The translations under genes were made by a program, and so were the position numbers. Positions 16,807-25,204 of a stretch of DNA of 58,610 bases are shown piece by piece. This stretch comes from CAZGKW01 sp964526295 (GTDB taxonomy: Bacteria; Planctomycetota; Phycisphaerae; FEN-1346). A model generated the notes under the pieces. That model worked only from the letters and a program-made list of their open reading frames with translations, was not told the DNA's origin and made no database searches. Where the stretch lies: NCBI GenBank assembly GCA_964526295.1, contig CAZGKW010000027.1, forward strand, positions 1 to 58,610, in the 5' to 3' direction. Position 1 is the stretch's first letter. Every line of letters begins with the position of its first letter.

Positions 16807-16829
16807 CCCTCTCCCGTCAAGGGAGAGGG
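16807..16829. repeat. Hairpin of the PSPLTGEG type
   Basis: CCCTCTCCC-GTCAA-GGGAGAGGG, a perfect 9-bp stem. Its minus-strand reading gives PSPLTGEG, a widespread intergenic hairpin repeat often mistaken for protein. It could also end transcription. Confidence 0.7.
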
Positions 16830-16872
16830 TATGTAAGGAGTGCCGCGCCCGGCGGGAGCGGCGACCACGGAA

Positions 16873-16897
16873 AAAAAAGACACTTAGTGTCTTTTTT
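16873..16897. repeat. AT-rich palindrome, copy 3
   Basis: GACAC-TTA-GTGTC with six A before and six T after, an 11-bp perfect stem. Only 41 bp separate it from copy 4. Confidence 0.85.
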
Positions 16898-16938
16898 CTG
16901 CGCCTAACCCGGTGTGGATAAAGGGCTTAGCTTCTACC

Positions 16939-16961
16939 AAAAAGACACTTAGTGTCTTTTT
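16939..16961. repeat. AT-rich palindrome, copy 4
   Basis: Same stem-loop with five A and five T. Copies 3 and 4 flank a 41-bp spacer, a layout reminiscent of a tiny inverted-repeat-bounded element. Confidence 0.85.
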
Positions 16962-16965
16962 CTCA

Positions 16966-17014
16966 GAACGTCCAACGCCCAACGCCGAACGTCCAACGCC
17001 GAACGTCCAACGCC
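16966..17014. repeat. Short tandem repeat, unit GAACGTCCAACGCC
   Basis: The 14-bp unit is seen at 16966, 16987 and 17001, with a 7-bp partial unit between the first two. Read as protein it gives the NVQRPTPN-type pattern that I recall from planctomycete and verrucomicrobial intergenic DNA. Confidence 0.75.
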
Positions 17015-17233
17015 GCCGACTCCACGTACGGTGCTCGATGCCGATGCCTGACGGACCACCGGCGGGTCTCGGGCCTGGGGCCGCTCCGCGGGGAGCCCGG
17101 CCGCGCGTCCCCGCCGACTTACATCGGCGGCCCGGGATATCCCTTACCCCGTTCGACCCGGCCGCCGTCGCGTCGTCGCTCCGGGCAGGCTGGCATTGCC
17201 GCACTGCATAGAACGGCAGGGGGCGGTGAGCGA

Positions 17234-19393
17234 TCAGATCGGCCGGTTGCCCTCGGCCGGCGGGGGGACCGGCGGGAGGTCTCGGCGGAGGGCGTCGAGG
17301 GCCCGCTTCGCGGCCGAGGGATCGAGCGATTCGGCCAGCTCGGCCGCATCGACTTCCAGCTCGATCGCCGAGAGTGGGTCGCCGTGCCGGCGGAGCCGGT
17401 CGGCCTCGGCCCGGAGGTCGGCGATGCGGGCCTGGACGAGCGTCGCGACGAGCTTCTCGGCGGCGTCCGCCGCGAGGGCCGACACCAGCTCGCCCTCGAT
17501 CCGGGCGTCGGGCGGGAAGACCAGCGGGTCCTCGGCGAGGCCGACCGCCGGGTACGGATTATCGATCATTGAATCTTGATATGCCACACCCTTGGTGAGC
17601 GGTTCGGAGGCCAGCCGTGCCCGGTCGGCCGCACGGACCACCTCGACGCGGGCCTGGGCCTCGCCGAACCGCTCGTGGTGGCTGACGGTGTAGAGGTACT
17701 GCTCCTCGAATTCGGCGAAGACCGTCGGCGGCGTCGAGGCCAGGCGGTGCCGCAGAAGGGCGAGCCGCCGCTCGGCCGCCCGGACGTCGTCGTGGCCCCC
17801 CTCGTGCCCGCGTCCGGTGCATTGGGAGCAGGACTTGGCGACCTCGCGGCGGAGGTGTTCCAGGTGTCGCCGGGCGGCCAGGACCTCGCGGCGGAGCCGG
17901 GGGATGACGGGGTTCGGCACCTCGCGGGTGACGATGTAAGTATGGACGTGCCGGTCGGTGCCGATGCGGCGCACGCCGAGGCGGAGGCTGTCGAGGCCGA
18001 CGGCGGCGACGTAGTCGGCCCCCGCGGCGGCAGGGCCGTGGACGAACGTCAGGAAGGGGGGCGTTCGTCCGGCGAGCTGGACGGCTGTGGCGTCGCGGAG
18101 GGCGACGGCGGCGGGGGCCCGGTCGCCCAGGCCCCCGGGGACCTGGAGCGTCGCCCGGAAGGCAGCGCGTGCCCGGAGGCGTGCCCGTGCCGCCCCGATG
18201 GCGTGGAGGCCGACCTGGTCGGGCACGTGGTCGTTAGCGTTCATATAATGAAGCATGGCGGCGCCCCACAGGCCGTGGTGCTCGGCGTGGCGGCCGCGGA
18301 GTCGGTCGGCGTGGGCGAGACCTTCCTTGGCGGGCCGGTGGGCGTTGTGGTAGCCGAGGGCCTTCTCGAAGGCGGCGTCGGCCTCGTCGAGGCGGCCGGC
18401 GGCGAGCAGGTCCTGGCCGTCGGCGGTGCGGGCGTTGGCGGCCGCCTGCCGGGCCTCCCAGATGGTCCGTTGGGCGGGCTTGTGGAAGGCGAAGATGGCG
18501 AGGGCCTCGTCGCCGGCGAAGATGGCCTCGTCCCAGCGGCCGGCTTCGAGGTGGCGGGCGGCCGATTCGTAGAGCCGCTCGGCCTTCTCGCGGCGGGCGG
18601 TGGCGTCGTCGAGCATCTGGCGGGCCTCGGCGTAGTGGGGCCAGACGTCGAGGGCCCGCTGGAGGCTGACGATGGCCTCGTCGAGCGACTTGCGGCGGAG
18701 CTGGTCGGTGGCCTGCTCGTAGTGGGCCCGGGCCTGCTGGAGCTGCTGGTTCGAGCGATGGAGCTCGGCCCGGCTCGGCAGGTGGTTGCCGTCGGTCTCG
18801 ACGGCCTGTCGGAAGGTGGCGGCGGCGGCGCCCCAGCGATGCTGGGTCTCGAGCATGATGGCCTGGTGATAGAGCTCGTTGGCCGGGCCGGCCTCGACGG
18901 TGACCTTGCCGAGGGAGCCGAGGGCGCGGCGGACGTCGCCGCTGTCGGGGTCGAATCGTCGGGCCTGCTGGAGCTCGGCGAGGGCGCCGTCGAGGTCGCC
19001 GCGGTCGGCGCGGTCGAGGGCGCTGGCGTGGCGCCGTGCGGCGGCGTCGCGCCTGGCCTCGGCGAGCTCTCGCCTGGCGTCGATCGAGGCGGGTCGCAGG
19101 TCGAGGGCCCGCTCGAGGCTGGCGACGGCGGCCTCGGGCCGGCCGCTGCGGGCGAGCCGGACGCCTTCCTGGTAGGCGGCGAGGTAGCGGGCTCGTTCGA
19201 GTCGGGCCCGGAACTCGGGCTCGTCGGCGAGGCCGGGGTCCTCGCGGGCGGCGGCCTCGAGGTAGCGGAGGGCCTCGGGGCCGCGGTTGGCTTCGAGGGC
19301 CCGGCCGCCGCGATGGGCGAGCCGCTGGGCCTCGCAACCGGCCAGCACCAGGATGGCCAGCAGGACCGTCGCGGCGCGTCGTGCGGCTGTCAT
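17234..19393 (-). CDS. TPR-repeat lipoprotein
   Basis: 719 residues from ATG 19393 with GGGGAGG upstream; a longer frame from 19468 was rejected. The lipobox LVLAGC (Cys near residue 20) marks a lipoprotein. Residues about 25-400 form tandem helical repeats with TPR signatures (GRPEAAVASLERALDLRPAS, GDLDGALAELQQARRFDPDS, KSLDEAIVSLQRALDVWPHY, GRWDEAIFAGDEALAI). The C-terminal 320 residues hold a beta domain and a helical arm; CSQCTGRGHEGG resembles one DnaJ-type CXXCXGXG knuckle, but only one copy is present. Likely an envelope scaffold. It is convergent with the mosaic array, separated by the repeat-rich gap. Confidence 0.85.
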   Translation of the reverse strand: MTAARRAATVLLAILVLAGCEAQRLAHRGGRALEANRGPEALRYLEAAAREDPGLADEPEFRARLERARYLAAYQEGVRLARSGRPEAAVASLERALDLRPASIDARRELAEARRDAAARRHASALDRADRGDLDGALAELQQARRFDPDSGDVRRALGSLGKVTVEAGPANELYHQAIMLETQHRWGAAAATFRQAVETDGNHLPSRAELHRSNQQLQQARAHYEQATDQLRRKSLDEAIVSLQRALDVWPHYAEARQMLDDATARREKAERLYESAARHLEAGRWDEAIFAGDEALAIFAFHKPAQRTIWEARQAAANARTADGQDLLAAGRLDEADAAFEKALGYHNAHRPAKEGLAHADRLRGRHAEHHGLWGAAMLHYMNANDHVPDQVGLHAIGAARARLRARAAFRATLQVPGGLGDRAPAAVALRDATAVQLAGRTPPFLTFVHGPAAAGADYVAAVGLDSLRLGVRRIGTDRHVHTYIVTREVPNPVIPRLRREVLAARRHLEHLRREVAKSCSQCTGRGHEGGHDDVRAAERRLALLRHRLASTPPTVFAEFEEQYLYTVSHHERFGEAQARVEVVRAADRARLASEPLTKGVAYQDSMIDNPYPAVGLAEDPLVFPPDARIEGELVSALAADAAEKLVATLVQARIADLRAEADRLRRHGDPLSAIELEVDAAELAESLDPSAAKRALDALRRDLPPVPPPAEGNRPI

Positions 19394-19718
19394 GGTTCGT
19401 CCTCCCCTTGGGTGCGTGCCCGGGGGCCCGGGGTCGACCGATCGGGACCCATCGGGTTGGACGGTCACCCACGTCCTGTTATTCTGTACGAACGGGGACT
19501 TGTCAAGAACGAATGCCGATAGGCTGGAACCGACGGGTCACGGGCCTTCGGGGGCGCGAGGCGCGCGGGCCCTCTTCGGCTGTCGGTCCAAGGAGTGGAG
19601 CCGGTCCCGGCGCGGCAGGTCGGGGCCTGTCCTGCATCCCTGCGCGGCGGGACCGAGGGGGGCGAGCCGCGTCTCGGCGCCGGCAGGGCGGTCGGCACGG
19701 AGACCGACCGGGCAGAAC
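19394..19718. other. Intergenic, no gene seen
   Basis: About 325 bp between the TPR lipoprotein start and the DUF2267 scrap. The first 30 bp carry the ribosome site for the lipoprotein; the rest is GC-rich without motif. A promoter for the lipoprotein is expected here, and TTGTCAAG near 19500 is the only AT-richer patch. Confidence 0.35.
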
Positions 19719-19860
19719 CTATGAAGCCTCCTGGCCGCCTTGGCCGCCGCACTCCTCGCAGGTGAACAGCGGGGCGAAGTCGTCGGGGAGCTGATGGCGG
19801 ACGTCGTCGATCTCGCCGCCGGAGACGGCCTCGCGGACGGTGGCCATGACGAAGCGGGCC
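19719..19860 (-). pseudogene. DUF2267 C-terminal fragment at the tRNA-Leu 3' end
   Basis: A minus-strand frame begins directly after the tRNA CCA and reads ARFVMATVREAVSGGEIDDV, then RHQLPDDFAPLFT, ending CEECGGQGGQEAS and TAG (19719-19721). This is the C-terminal pattern of DUF2267 proteins; the first two thirds of the domain are missing. A 42-residue peptide could start at ATG 19847 but has no good ribosome site. The sharp junction with a tRNA 3' end is what past integration or excision at a tRNA would leave. Confidence 0.55.
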
Positions 19861-19947
19861 TGGTGGGCGGGCCGGGAGTTGAACCCGGACGGGCCGAAGC
19901 CCAGGGGATTTTAAGTCCCCAGCGTCTGCCGATTCCGCCACCCGCCC
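19861..19947 (-). tRNA. tRNA-Leu (anticodon UAA)
   Basis: 87 nt including an encoded CCA (19861-19863). Acceptor arms GGGCGGG/CCCGCCC pair perfectly, the anticodon stem GGGGA/TCCCC encloses loop CTTAAAA, a long variable arm is present as expected for leucine, and the T-arm is CCGGG-TTCAACT-CCCGG. Confidence 0.95.
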
Positions 19948-20381
19948 GACGTCCGGCGTCGCGGGTCCGGGTCGGGACTTGGGGCCGGCCCGCCGGACCC
20001 GCGGCCTGGCGCCTCCAGGATACCGCCGCCGGCCGCGCAGCGTGAGGAAAAACGGCCCCGGCGGCGCCGGGGTCTGCGGGCCGGTATCGGGCAACAGGCG
20101 CGGGGCCGGCCCCGAGGACGCGGCGACGGCCGCCGGCGGCGGCGTTTTCTCGGGTGAATCCGGGCCCGCGACGCGCTGGACTCACTATCCTACGCCGTAG
20201 GGAAGGCGCGCGGCGGCATTGCCGCCGTGCCGAGGATGGCCCCGGCGGCGACGCGAGGCCCGGCGCCGTGCCGGCGTCTTCTTTGACAGCGCTGAGTGCC
20301 CGGCGCCGAAGAAGCGTTGCCATCGGCGGCCCGTCCTGGTATGGGTCTCCCCTCGAGGCGCGACCGGAAAGGGAGGGCCGC
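19948..20381. other. Intergenic region upstream of the beta-helix gene
   Basis: About 430 bp of GC-rich sequence. It should hold the tRNA-Leu promoter (minus) and the promoter of the beta-helix gene (plus). No gene is supported. GGGAGG at 20371-20376 is the ribosome site for the next gene. Confidence 0.4.
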
Positions 20382-22505
20382 ATGGCCGAGAGCAGCGACG
20401 CGAAGGTGATCTACGTGTCGCCCGAGGGCGACGATGCATGGTGCGGCGCCGCCCCGGAGCCGGGCGTCGACGGCCAGGGGCCGGTGGCCACGGTGGCCCA
20501 CGCCCGCGACCTCGCCCGCGGGATGGAGAAGCGGGCCGACTCGCCCGCGACGATCGTCCTTCGCGGCGGGCGGTACCGCCTGGCGAAGCCGCTCGTCCTG
20601 AGGCCCGCCGACTCGCACATCACGTTCCGCGCGGCCGAGGGCGAGACGCCCGTCCTCGACGGCGGGGCGCCCGTGACGGGCTGGCGGGAGGACACGGTCG
20701 AGGGGCGGACCGTTTGGACGGCCGACGCGTCAGAGCTGATCGAGAAGGTCGGCTGCTTTCGACAGCTCTTCGTCGGCGGCCGCCGGGCCCGCCGGGCGCG
20801 GCTCCCCGGCGACGGCTTCTTCTGGATGGAGGACGTGCCGGGCACGACGCTCGAAGGGGCGGGCCGCAAGACCGGCCAGCGTCACACCTTCCGGTCGGCC
20901 GAGGGCGACTTCCCCGCCACGCGGAACCTGACCGACTGCGACGTCGTCGTCATCCACTGGTGGCACGAGGAGCGGCGGCCCGTCGCGTCGTTCGACCCGG
21001 TGACGCGGCACGTCACCTTGGCCGAGGAGACCGTCCGCCCGCTGGTCGACGACATGAGCGCCCGGTTCGCCAAGTACTACGTCGAGAACGTCTTCGAGGG
21101 GCTCGCCGAGCCGGGCGACTGGTACCTCGACCGCTCGGAGCGGAGGCTCTACTACGTCCCGCTGCCGGGTGAAACGCCGGCCGAGACCGAGGCGTTCGCG
21201 GCGGGCCTGACGGAGCTGGTGCGCCTGGCGGCCCGGCCCGAGCAAGGGCAGGCCGTCACGGGGGTCCGGTTCGAGGGCCTCACGTTCGAGCACGCCGACT
21301 GGCGGGGGTTCGACCGGTCGCGGCAGGCGGCCGCCTACGTCCCCGCCGCCATCACCTTCGTCGGGGCGCGGGACTGCGCGCTGGAGGACTGCACGGTGCG
21401 GCACGTCGGCACGTGGGCCGTCGACCTGCTCGACGGCTGCCGCGACTGCTTCATCGTCGGATGCACGATCGAGGACATCGGGGCCGGGGCGATCAAGGTC
21501 AGCGGGGCCGACGTGTGGGGCCCCCGCCGTTGCCGGACGGGCGAGAACACCCTCACCGACAACCACCTGCACGCCCTGGGGCGTGTCTATCACGGGGCGA
21601 CAGGCATCGCCCTGAAGCACACCTTCGGCAACCTCGTCGCCCACAACCACATCCACGACCTGTACTACTCGGGCATCAACTGCGGCTGGGTGTGGGGCTA
21701 CTGGGAAAGCGTCTCACGCGACAATCGCATCGAGAAGAACCACATCCACGATATCGGGCGGGGGCTGCTGAACGACATGGGCGGCATCTACCTGCTGGGC
21801 GTCCAGCCGGGGACGGCCCTCCGCGGCAACCTTATCCACGGCGTCCGGGCCAGCAAGTACGGCGGATGGGCCATCTATCTCGACGAAGGATCGAGTCATA
21901 TCGTCGTCGAGAACAACGTCTGCTACGACGCGACGAGCCAGGCGTTCCATCTCCACTTCGGCCGCGAGAGCGTCCTGAGGAACAACATCTGGGCCTTCGC
22001 CGGGGAGGGCCTCGTCGCCATCAGCCGCGGCAACGAGTGCGACTGGCCCGCCAAGGGGTGCGTGCCGGACGGGCGGGTCACGAATGCCTTCACGTTCGAG
22101 CGGAACATCGTTATCACCGACGGGGCGCCCGTGTTCCTCGGCGGGATGGACGACCCGACGGGCCGCCTGGACGCCCGGACGTTCACCAGCGACCTGAACC
22201 TGTTCTGGGACGTCGGGGGAAAGCCGGTGCGGGCCGCCGACGGCGGGCACCTCGTCGCCACCGAAGGCTACGAACGGTCCTACGACTGGGACGCGTGGCA
22301 GGGGCTGGGCTACGACCGGCACTCGATTGTGGCCGACCCGAAGTGCGCGGACGTGGAGAATCGCGATTTCACGCTCGGGCCGGACTCGCCGGCGCCGGCG
22401 CTGGGCTTTCAGCCGATCGACCTCTCGGACGTCGGCCCCCGGCCGAAGGCGAAACGCGTCTCGGTCCGCACGCCGGTCAGGCAGGACCCGGAGCGCAAGC
22501 CCTAG
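20382..22505 (+). CDS. Right-handed beta-helix protein, GH141-like
   Basis: 707 residues from ATG 20382, with GGGAGG nine bases upstream. The N-terminus KVIYVSPEGDDAWCG is the usual first strand of secreted or carbohydrate-active beta-helix proteins, followed by VLRGGRYRLAKPLVLRPADS and a FRQLFVGGRRARRARLPGD segment typical of GH141-like proteins. From residue about 300 on, parallel beta-helix rungs rich in Asn are seen (NTLTDNHLHALG, LVAHNHIHDLYYSGI, NRIEKNHIHDIG, HIVVENNVCYDATS). No signal peptide is visible, which is odd for this family, so it may act in the cytoplasm or in a compartment. Probably a glycan hydrolase or lyase; substrate unknown. It converges on the GH65-like gene, 34 bp away. 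Confidence 0.8.
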   Translation: MAESSDAKVIYVSPEGDDAWCGAAPEPGVDGQGPVATVAHARDLARGMEKRADSPATIVLRGGRYRLAKPLVLRPADSHITFRAAEGETPVLDGGAPVTGWREDTVEGRTVWTADASELIEKVGCFRQLFVGGRRARRARLPGDGFFWMEDVPGTTLEGAGRKTGQRHTFRSAEGDFPATRNLTDCDVVVIHWWHEERRPVASFDPVTRHVTLAEETVRPLVDDMSARFAKYYVENVFEGLAEPGDWYLDRSERRLYYVPLPGETPAETEAFAAGLTELVRLAARPEQGQAVTGVRFEGLTFEHADWRGFDRSRQAAAYVPAAITFVGARDCALEDCTVRHVGTWAVDLLDGCRDCFIVGCTIEDIGAGAIKVSGADVWGPRRCRTGENTLTDNHLHALGRVYHGATGIALKHTFGNLVAHNHIHDLYYSGINCGWVWGYWESVSRDNRIEKNHIHDIGRGLLNDMGGIYLLGVQPGTALRGNLIHGVRASKYGGWAIYLDEGSSHIVVENNVCYDATSQAFHLHFGRESVLRNNIWAFAGEGLVAISRGNECDWPAKGCVPDGRVTNAFTFERNIVITDGAPVFLGGMDDPTGRLDARTFTSDLNLFWDVGGKPVRAADGGHLVATEGYERSYDWDAWQGLGYDRHSIVADPKCADVENRDFTLGPDSPAPALGFQPIDLSDVGPRPKAKRVSVRTPVRQDPERKP

Positions 22506-22539
22506 TCGCCGCATGGGTGCAGTGGCGCCCGCTCGGACC

Positions 22540-24915
22540 TCACGCGTACTCGGCTGAGTTGTACGGCCCGGGGGCCTTGAGAGGCAAGCGGACGCCGGCC
22601 CTGGTCACGGTGACCGGCTCGCCGTAGACCTCCGCCGGCACGTCGGGCCCGCGGACGACGCGGAACGTCGCGCCTTGGCGGTCGACGCGGACCTCCACGA
22701 CCGCCCCCCGGTAGACGATGCGAAAGCGGTACGCCGACCAGTCGTCCGGGATCGTGGGCAGAAAAGAAAGGACCGCCCGGTCGGTCCGCATGCCGGCGTA
22801 GCCATACGTTACGCACATCCAGGAGCCCGACTTCGGTGTCATGTGCAGCCCCTGGGCCGTGTTGCGGTGGTAGTTGTCCAGGTCCAGCCGGACCATGTAC
22901 CGGAAGAACTCGTCGGCCTGCTCCTTGCGGCCCAGCTCGGCGGCCAGGACCATGTGGATCGACGGCGAGAACGACGACTCGTGGATGGTCCGCGGCTCGT
23001 AGAAGTCGTAGTTCGCCCGCTTCTCCTCGTACGTCCATTCGTGGGCGAACCACACGGGCAGCAGCAGCACGTCGGCCTGCTTGACCATCGAGGTCCGGAG
23101 GATCCGCTCGTAGGCCCAGGTGTTGTAGATCGGGACCTCGTCGGGCCCGATGGCTTGGACGTCGACCTCCGGCAGGTCGAAGTAGCCCTCGTGCTGCTCG
23201 CAGACGCCGGTCTCCGGGTCGCGGGGGATGCGCATCTTGTCGGCCATCCGCCGCCACTCGTCCGGCTCGCCCGGATCGAGGTCCACCTTCTCCTTGACCG
23301 CCGCCAGGAGCTCCGGGGCCTTGCGCTCCATCTCGCCGACGACCTCGAGCGTGTACTCGAAGCACTTCTTGCCCATCCAGTTCGTATAGCAGTTGTGGTT
23401 GACGACGGTGTGGTACTCGTCGGGTCCCATGACGCCGTAGAAGCCGAAGTCGCCGCGGACCGGGCTCCATCCGCCGCGGGAGGCGTAGAACCGCGAGATC
23501 TCCAGCAGCATCTCGATGCCTTCGCGGTAGAGGAAGTCCGTGTCGTCCGCGTGAAGGGCGTAGAGCTGGATGGCCCGGTAGATGCCCTCCCCCACGTGGA
23601 TCTCCATGTCGGCGTGCTGCCACGTGGCGCACGACTCCGGCCCGTCGATCGTGCAGAAGGGGTAGCGGGCCCCGCGGCAGTCGACCTGTCGGGCCCGCTC
23701 GATGGCCGCCGGAAGCCCCCGGTAGCGGAACCCCAGCAGCTTCCGCGACGCCTCCGGGTCCGTGAAGATCATCATGTGCTGAACGTACGTCTCGACGACC
23801 CAGAAGGCCCAGCCGCTGTAGACCTCGGCCGTGAGGCCCTTCGAGGGGATGGCCAGGCGGTCGTCGCCGCCGTGGTACGTCATGTGGATCTGGAACAGCT
23901 CGAAGCGGATGCCCTGCTGGAGGTCGGCCGGGCCGTCGATCTCGATGTCGAGGTCGGTCCACTTCCGGTCCCAGTAGGCGGTGTGGTCGGCCAGCGCCGA
24001 CTCGAAGGTCGCGTCCGCGTGCTCTCGGGCCAGCGCCATGCCGCGGTCCCACACCTCCTCGGCCGACAGGACGTCCGGCCGCTCCCAGAAGTTGACGACG
24101 ATCTTCTCGAAGCCCGCCGCCCGGCCGTCGCACACGGGCAGCGAGAACTCGCACCCGACGAACCGCTCCTCCTCCACCGACCGGACCTCGGGCGGACCCT
24201 CGAAGCGAAGCCGGAAGCCGGAGAACGCCGCGAAGTCCGTCGTCTTCGTCTTGCCCTCGATGGCCCACAGGCCGTCGGCGTGCGCCTTGCGAAGGACCTC
24301 CCAGAACGTGTGCCGCGGCCCGGACCGGTCCGAGCCCGTGACGTTCCGCATGTCCCACCCGGCGGCCAGCTCGTGGGCCACGTCGAAGTCCAGGCCGCTC
24401 CGGAACGCCACCTCGCCCGACCAGCCCATCGGCTCGACCGTCACCCGCTGGCAGGCGAGGTGGCGGTCGGCCATGCTCAGGAACCGCTCGAAACGGACCC
24501 GCAGCCGCTTGCCGGAGCCCGTCTCCCAGGTGAGGGACCGCTCCAGGACGCCCCGGCGCATGTCGACGCGGCGGACGAAGTCCTCGAAGCGGCTCGCGGC
24601 CAGGTCGAGCGTCTCGCCGTCGACCGCAATCCGGACGTAGAGCCAGTCGACGGCGTTGACGATGAAGTTCTCCCGGGTGACGAAGCCCTTGAAGACCTGG
24701 GGGTGGCCGACGGGCTGGTTCTCGTAGAGGCCGCCGAAGTAGGAGCCCTGGAGATGGTCGCCGCTGTAGCCCTCCTCGAAGTATCCCCGGACGCCCATGA
24801 ACTCGTTGGCCAGGCTGAAGACGGACTCGCTGACGCGGGCCCGGGCGGGGCCGAAGCCCTCCTCCGCGACGACCCACGGATCGACGGTCAGATATCGGTC
24901 GGCAGCTTTGGCCAT
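22540..24915 (-). CDS. GH65-family disaccharide phosphorylase-like enzyme
   Basis: 791 residues from ATG 24915. The N-terminal beta-sandwich (ARVSESVFSLANEFMGVRGYFEEGY) and the (alpha/alpha)6 domain of GH65 are both visible. The catalytic acid lies in MGPDEYH (Glu about residue 500), and the phosphate-site segment reads SMVKQADVLLLPVW. GH65 enzymes phosphorolyse maltose, trehalose, kojibiose or nigerose into glucose-1-phosphate and glucose. The KGLTAEVYSGWAFWVVETY segment replaces the KGLTGEGYXGHXFWDXE of most members, so specificity may differ. Length is typical. No signal peptide: cytoplasmic. Upstream divergent region 24916-25204 separates it from the DUF1549 operon. Confidence 0.88.
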   Translation of the reverse strand: MAKAADRYLTVDPWVVAEEGFGPARARVSESVFSLANEFMGVRGYFEEGYSGDHLQGSYFGGLYENQPVGHPQVFKGFVTRENFIVNAVDWLYVRIAVDGETLDLAASRFEDFVRRVDMRRGVLERSLTWETGSGKRLRVRFERFLSMADRHLACQRVTVEPMGWSGEVAFRSGLDFDVAHELAAGWDMRNVTGSDRSGPRHTFWEVLRKAHADGLWAIEGKTKTTDFAAFSGFRLRFEGPPEVRSVEEERFVGCEFSLPVCDGRAAGFEKIVVNFWERPDVLSAEEVWDRGMALAREHADATFESALADHTAYWDRKWTDLDIEIDGPADLQQGIRFELFQIHMTYHGGDDRLAIPSKGLTAEVYSGWAFWVVETYVQHMMIFTDPEASRKLLGFRYRGLPAAIERARQVDCRGARYPFCTIDGPESCATWQHADMEIHVGEGIYRAIQLYALHADDTDFLYREGIEMLLEISRFYASRGGWSPVRGDFGFYGVMGPDEYHTVVNHNCYTNWMGKKCFEYTLEVVGEMERKAPELLAAVKEKVDLDPGEPDEWRRMADKMRIPRDPETGVCEQHEGYFDLPEVDVQAIGPDEVPIYNTWAYERILRTSMVKQADVLLLPVWFAHEWTYEEKRANYDFYEPRTIHESSFSPSIHMVLAAELGRKEQADEFFRYMVRLDLDNYHRNTAQGLHMTPKSGSWMCVTYGYAGMRTDRAVLSFLPTIPDDWSAYRFRIVYRGAVVEVRVDRQGATFRVVRGPDVPAEVYGEPVTVTRAGVRLPLKAPGPYNSAEYA

Positions 24916-25118
24916 GGGGCGGTCCCTCGTCAGGCAGGTCCGGTTCGTCCCGCCGAGCGCGGGAACCGGAGTATAGGTGGCCGCAGCGGGGCTGTCCAGC
25001 GTGTGCCGCCCGGCCGGCGGCCCTGGGGGGGCGCCCCCGTCGAGGTCCCACCGACCGGGGCGTCGGGCTTGCAGCGAACGGCGCCAGGAATGCCGTCCCC
25101 TTGAGACGCGGGTTGGGT

Positions 25119-25124
25119 TATAAT
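25119..25124 (+). promoter_or_regulatory. TATAAT box upstream of the DUF1549 operon
   Basis: A perfect TATAAT in otherwise very GC-rich DNA, 80 bp before the DUF1549 start. No -35 at normal spacing is clear (TTGAGA at 25101 is only 12 bp away), so this is a suggestion only. Confidence 0.35.
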
Positions 25125-25204
25125 AGGAGTTGCGGCGGCCCAGGGCGGGACGGTGCTATCATCTTTCCGTTCGCGTGGGCCGCCGGCACGTCGCGAGGGG
25201 AACC

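Larger units (their letters stand above)
16575..17233. other. Gene-free stretch full of small repeats
   Basis: About 660 bp without a credible gene. It holds the SPLTGEG-type hairpin, two AT-rich palindromes and a short tandem repeat, listed separately. Open frames through it are repeats read as protein (for example PTPNAERPTPNVQRR). It separates the mosaic array from the convergent TPR lipoprotein gene. Confidence 0.6.

Noticed and set aside
16966..17014. Possible CRISPR array
   Set aside because: The 14-bp units are nearly contiguous with no spacers; it is a short tandem repeat. No cas genes are in the window.
16912..17211. Small open frames reading PTPNAERPTPNVQRR and KKTLSVFFS
   Set aside because: They are intergenic repeats and palindromes read as protein.
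22675..25104. 809-residue plus-strand open frame opposite the GH65-like gene
   Set aside because: Antisense shadow of a gene with full family motifs.
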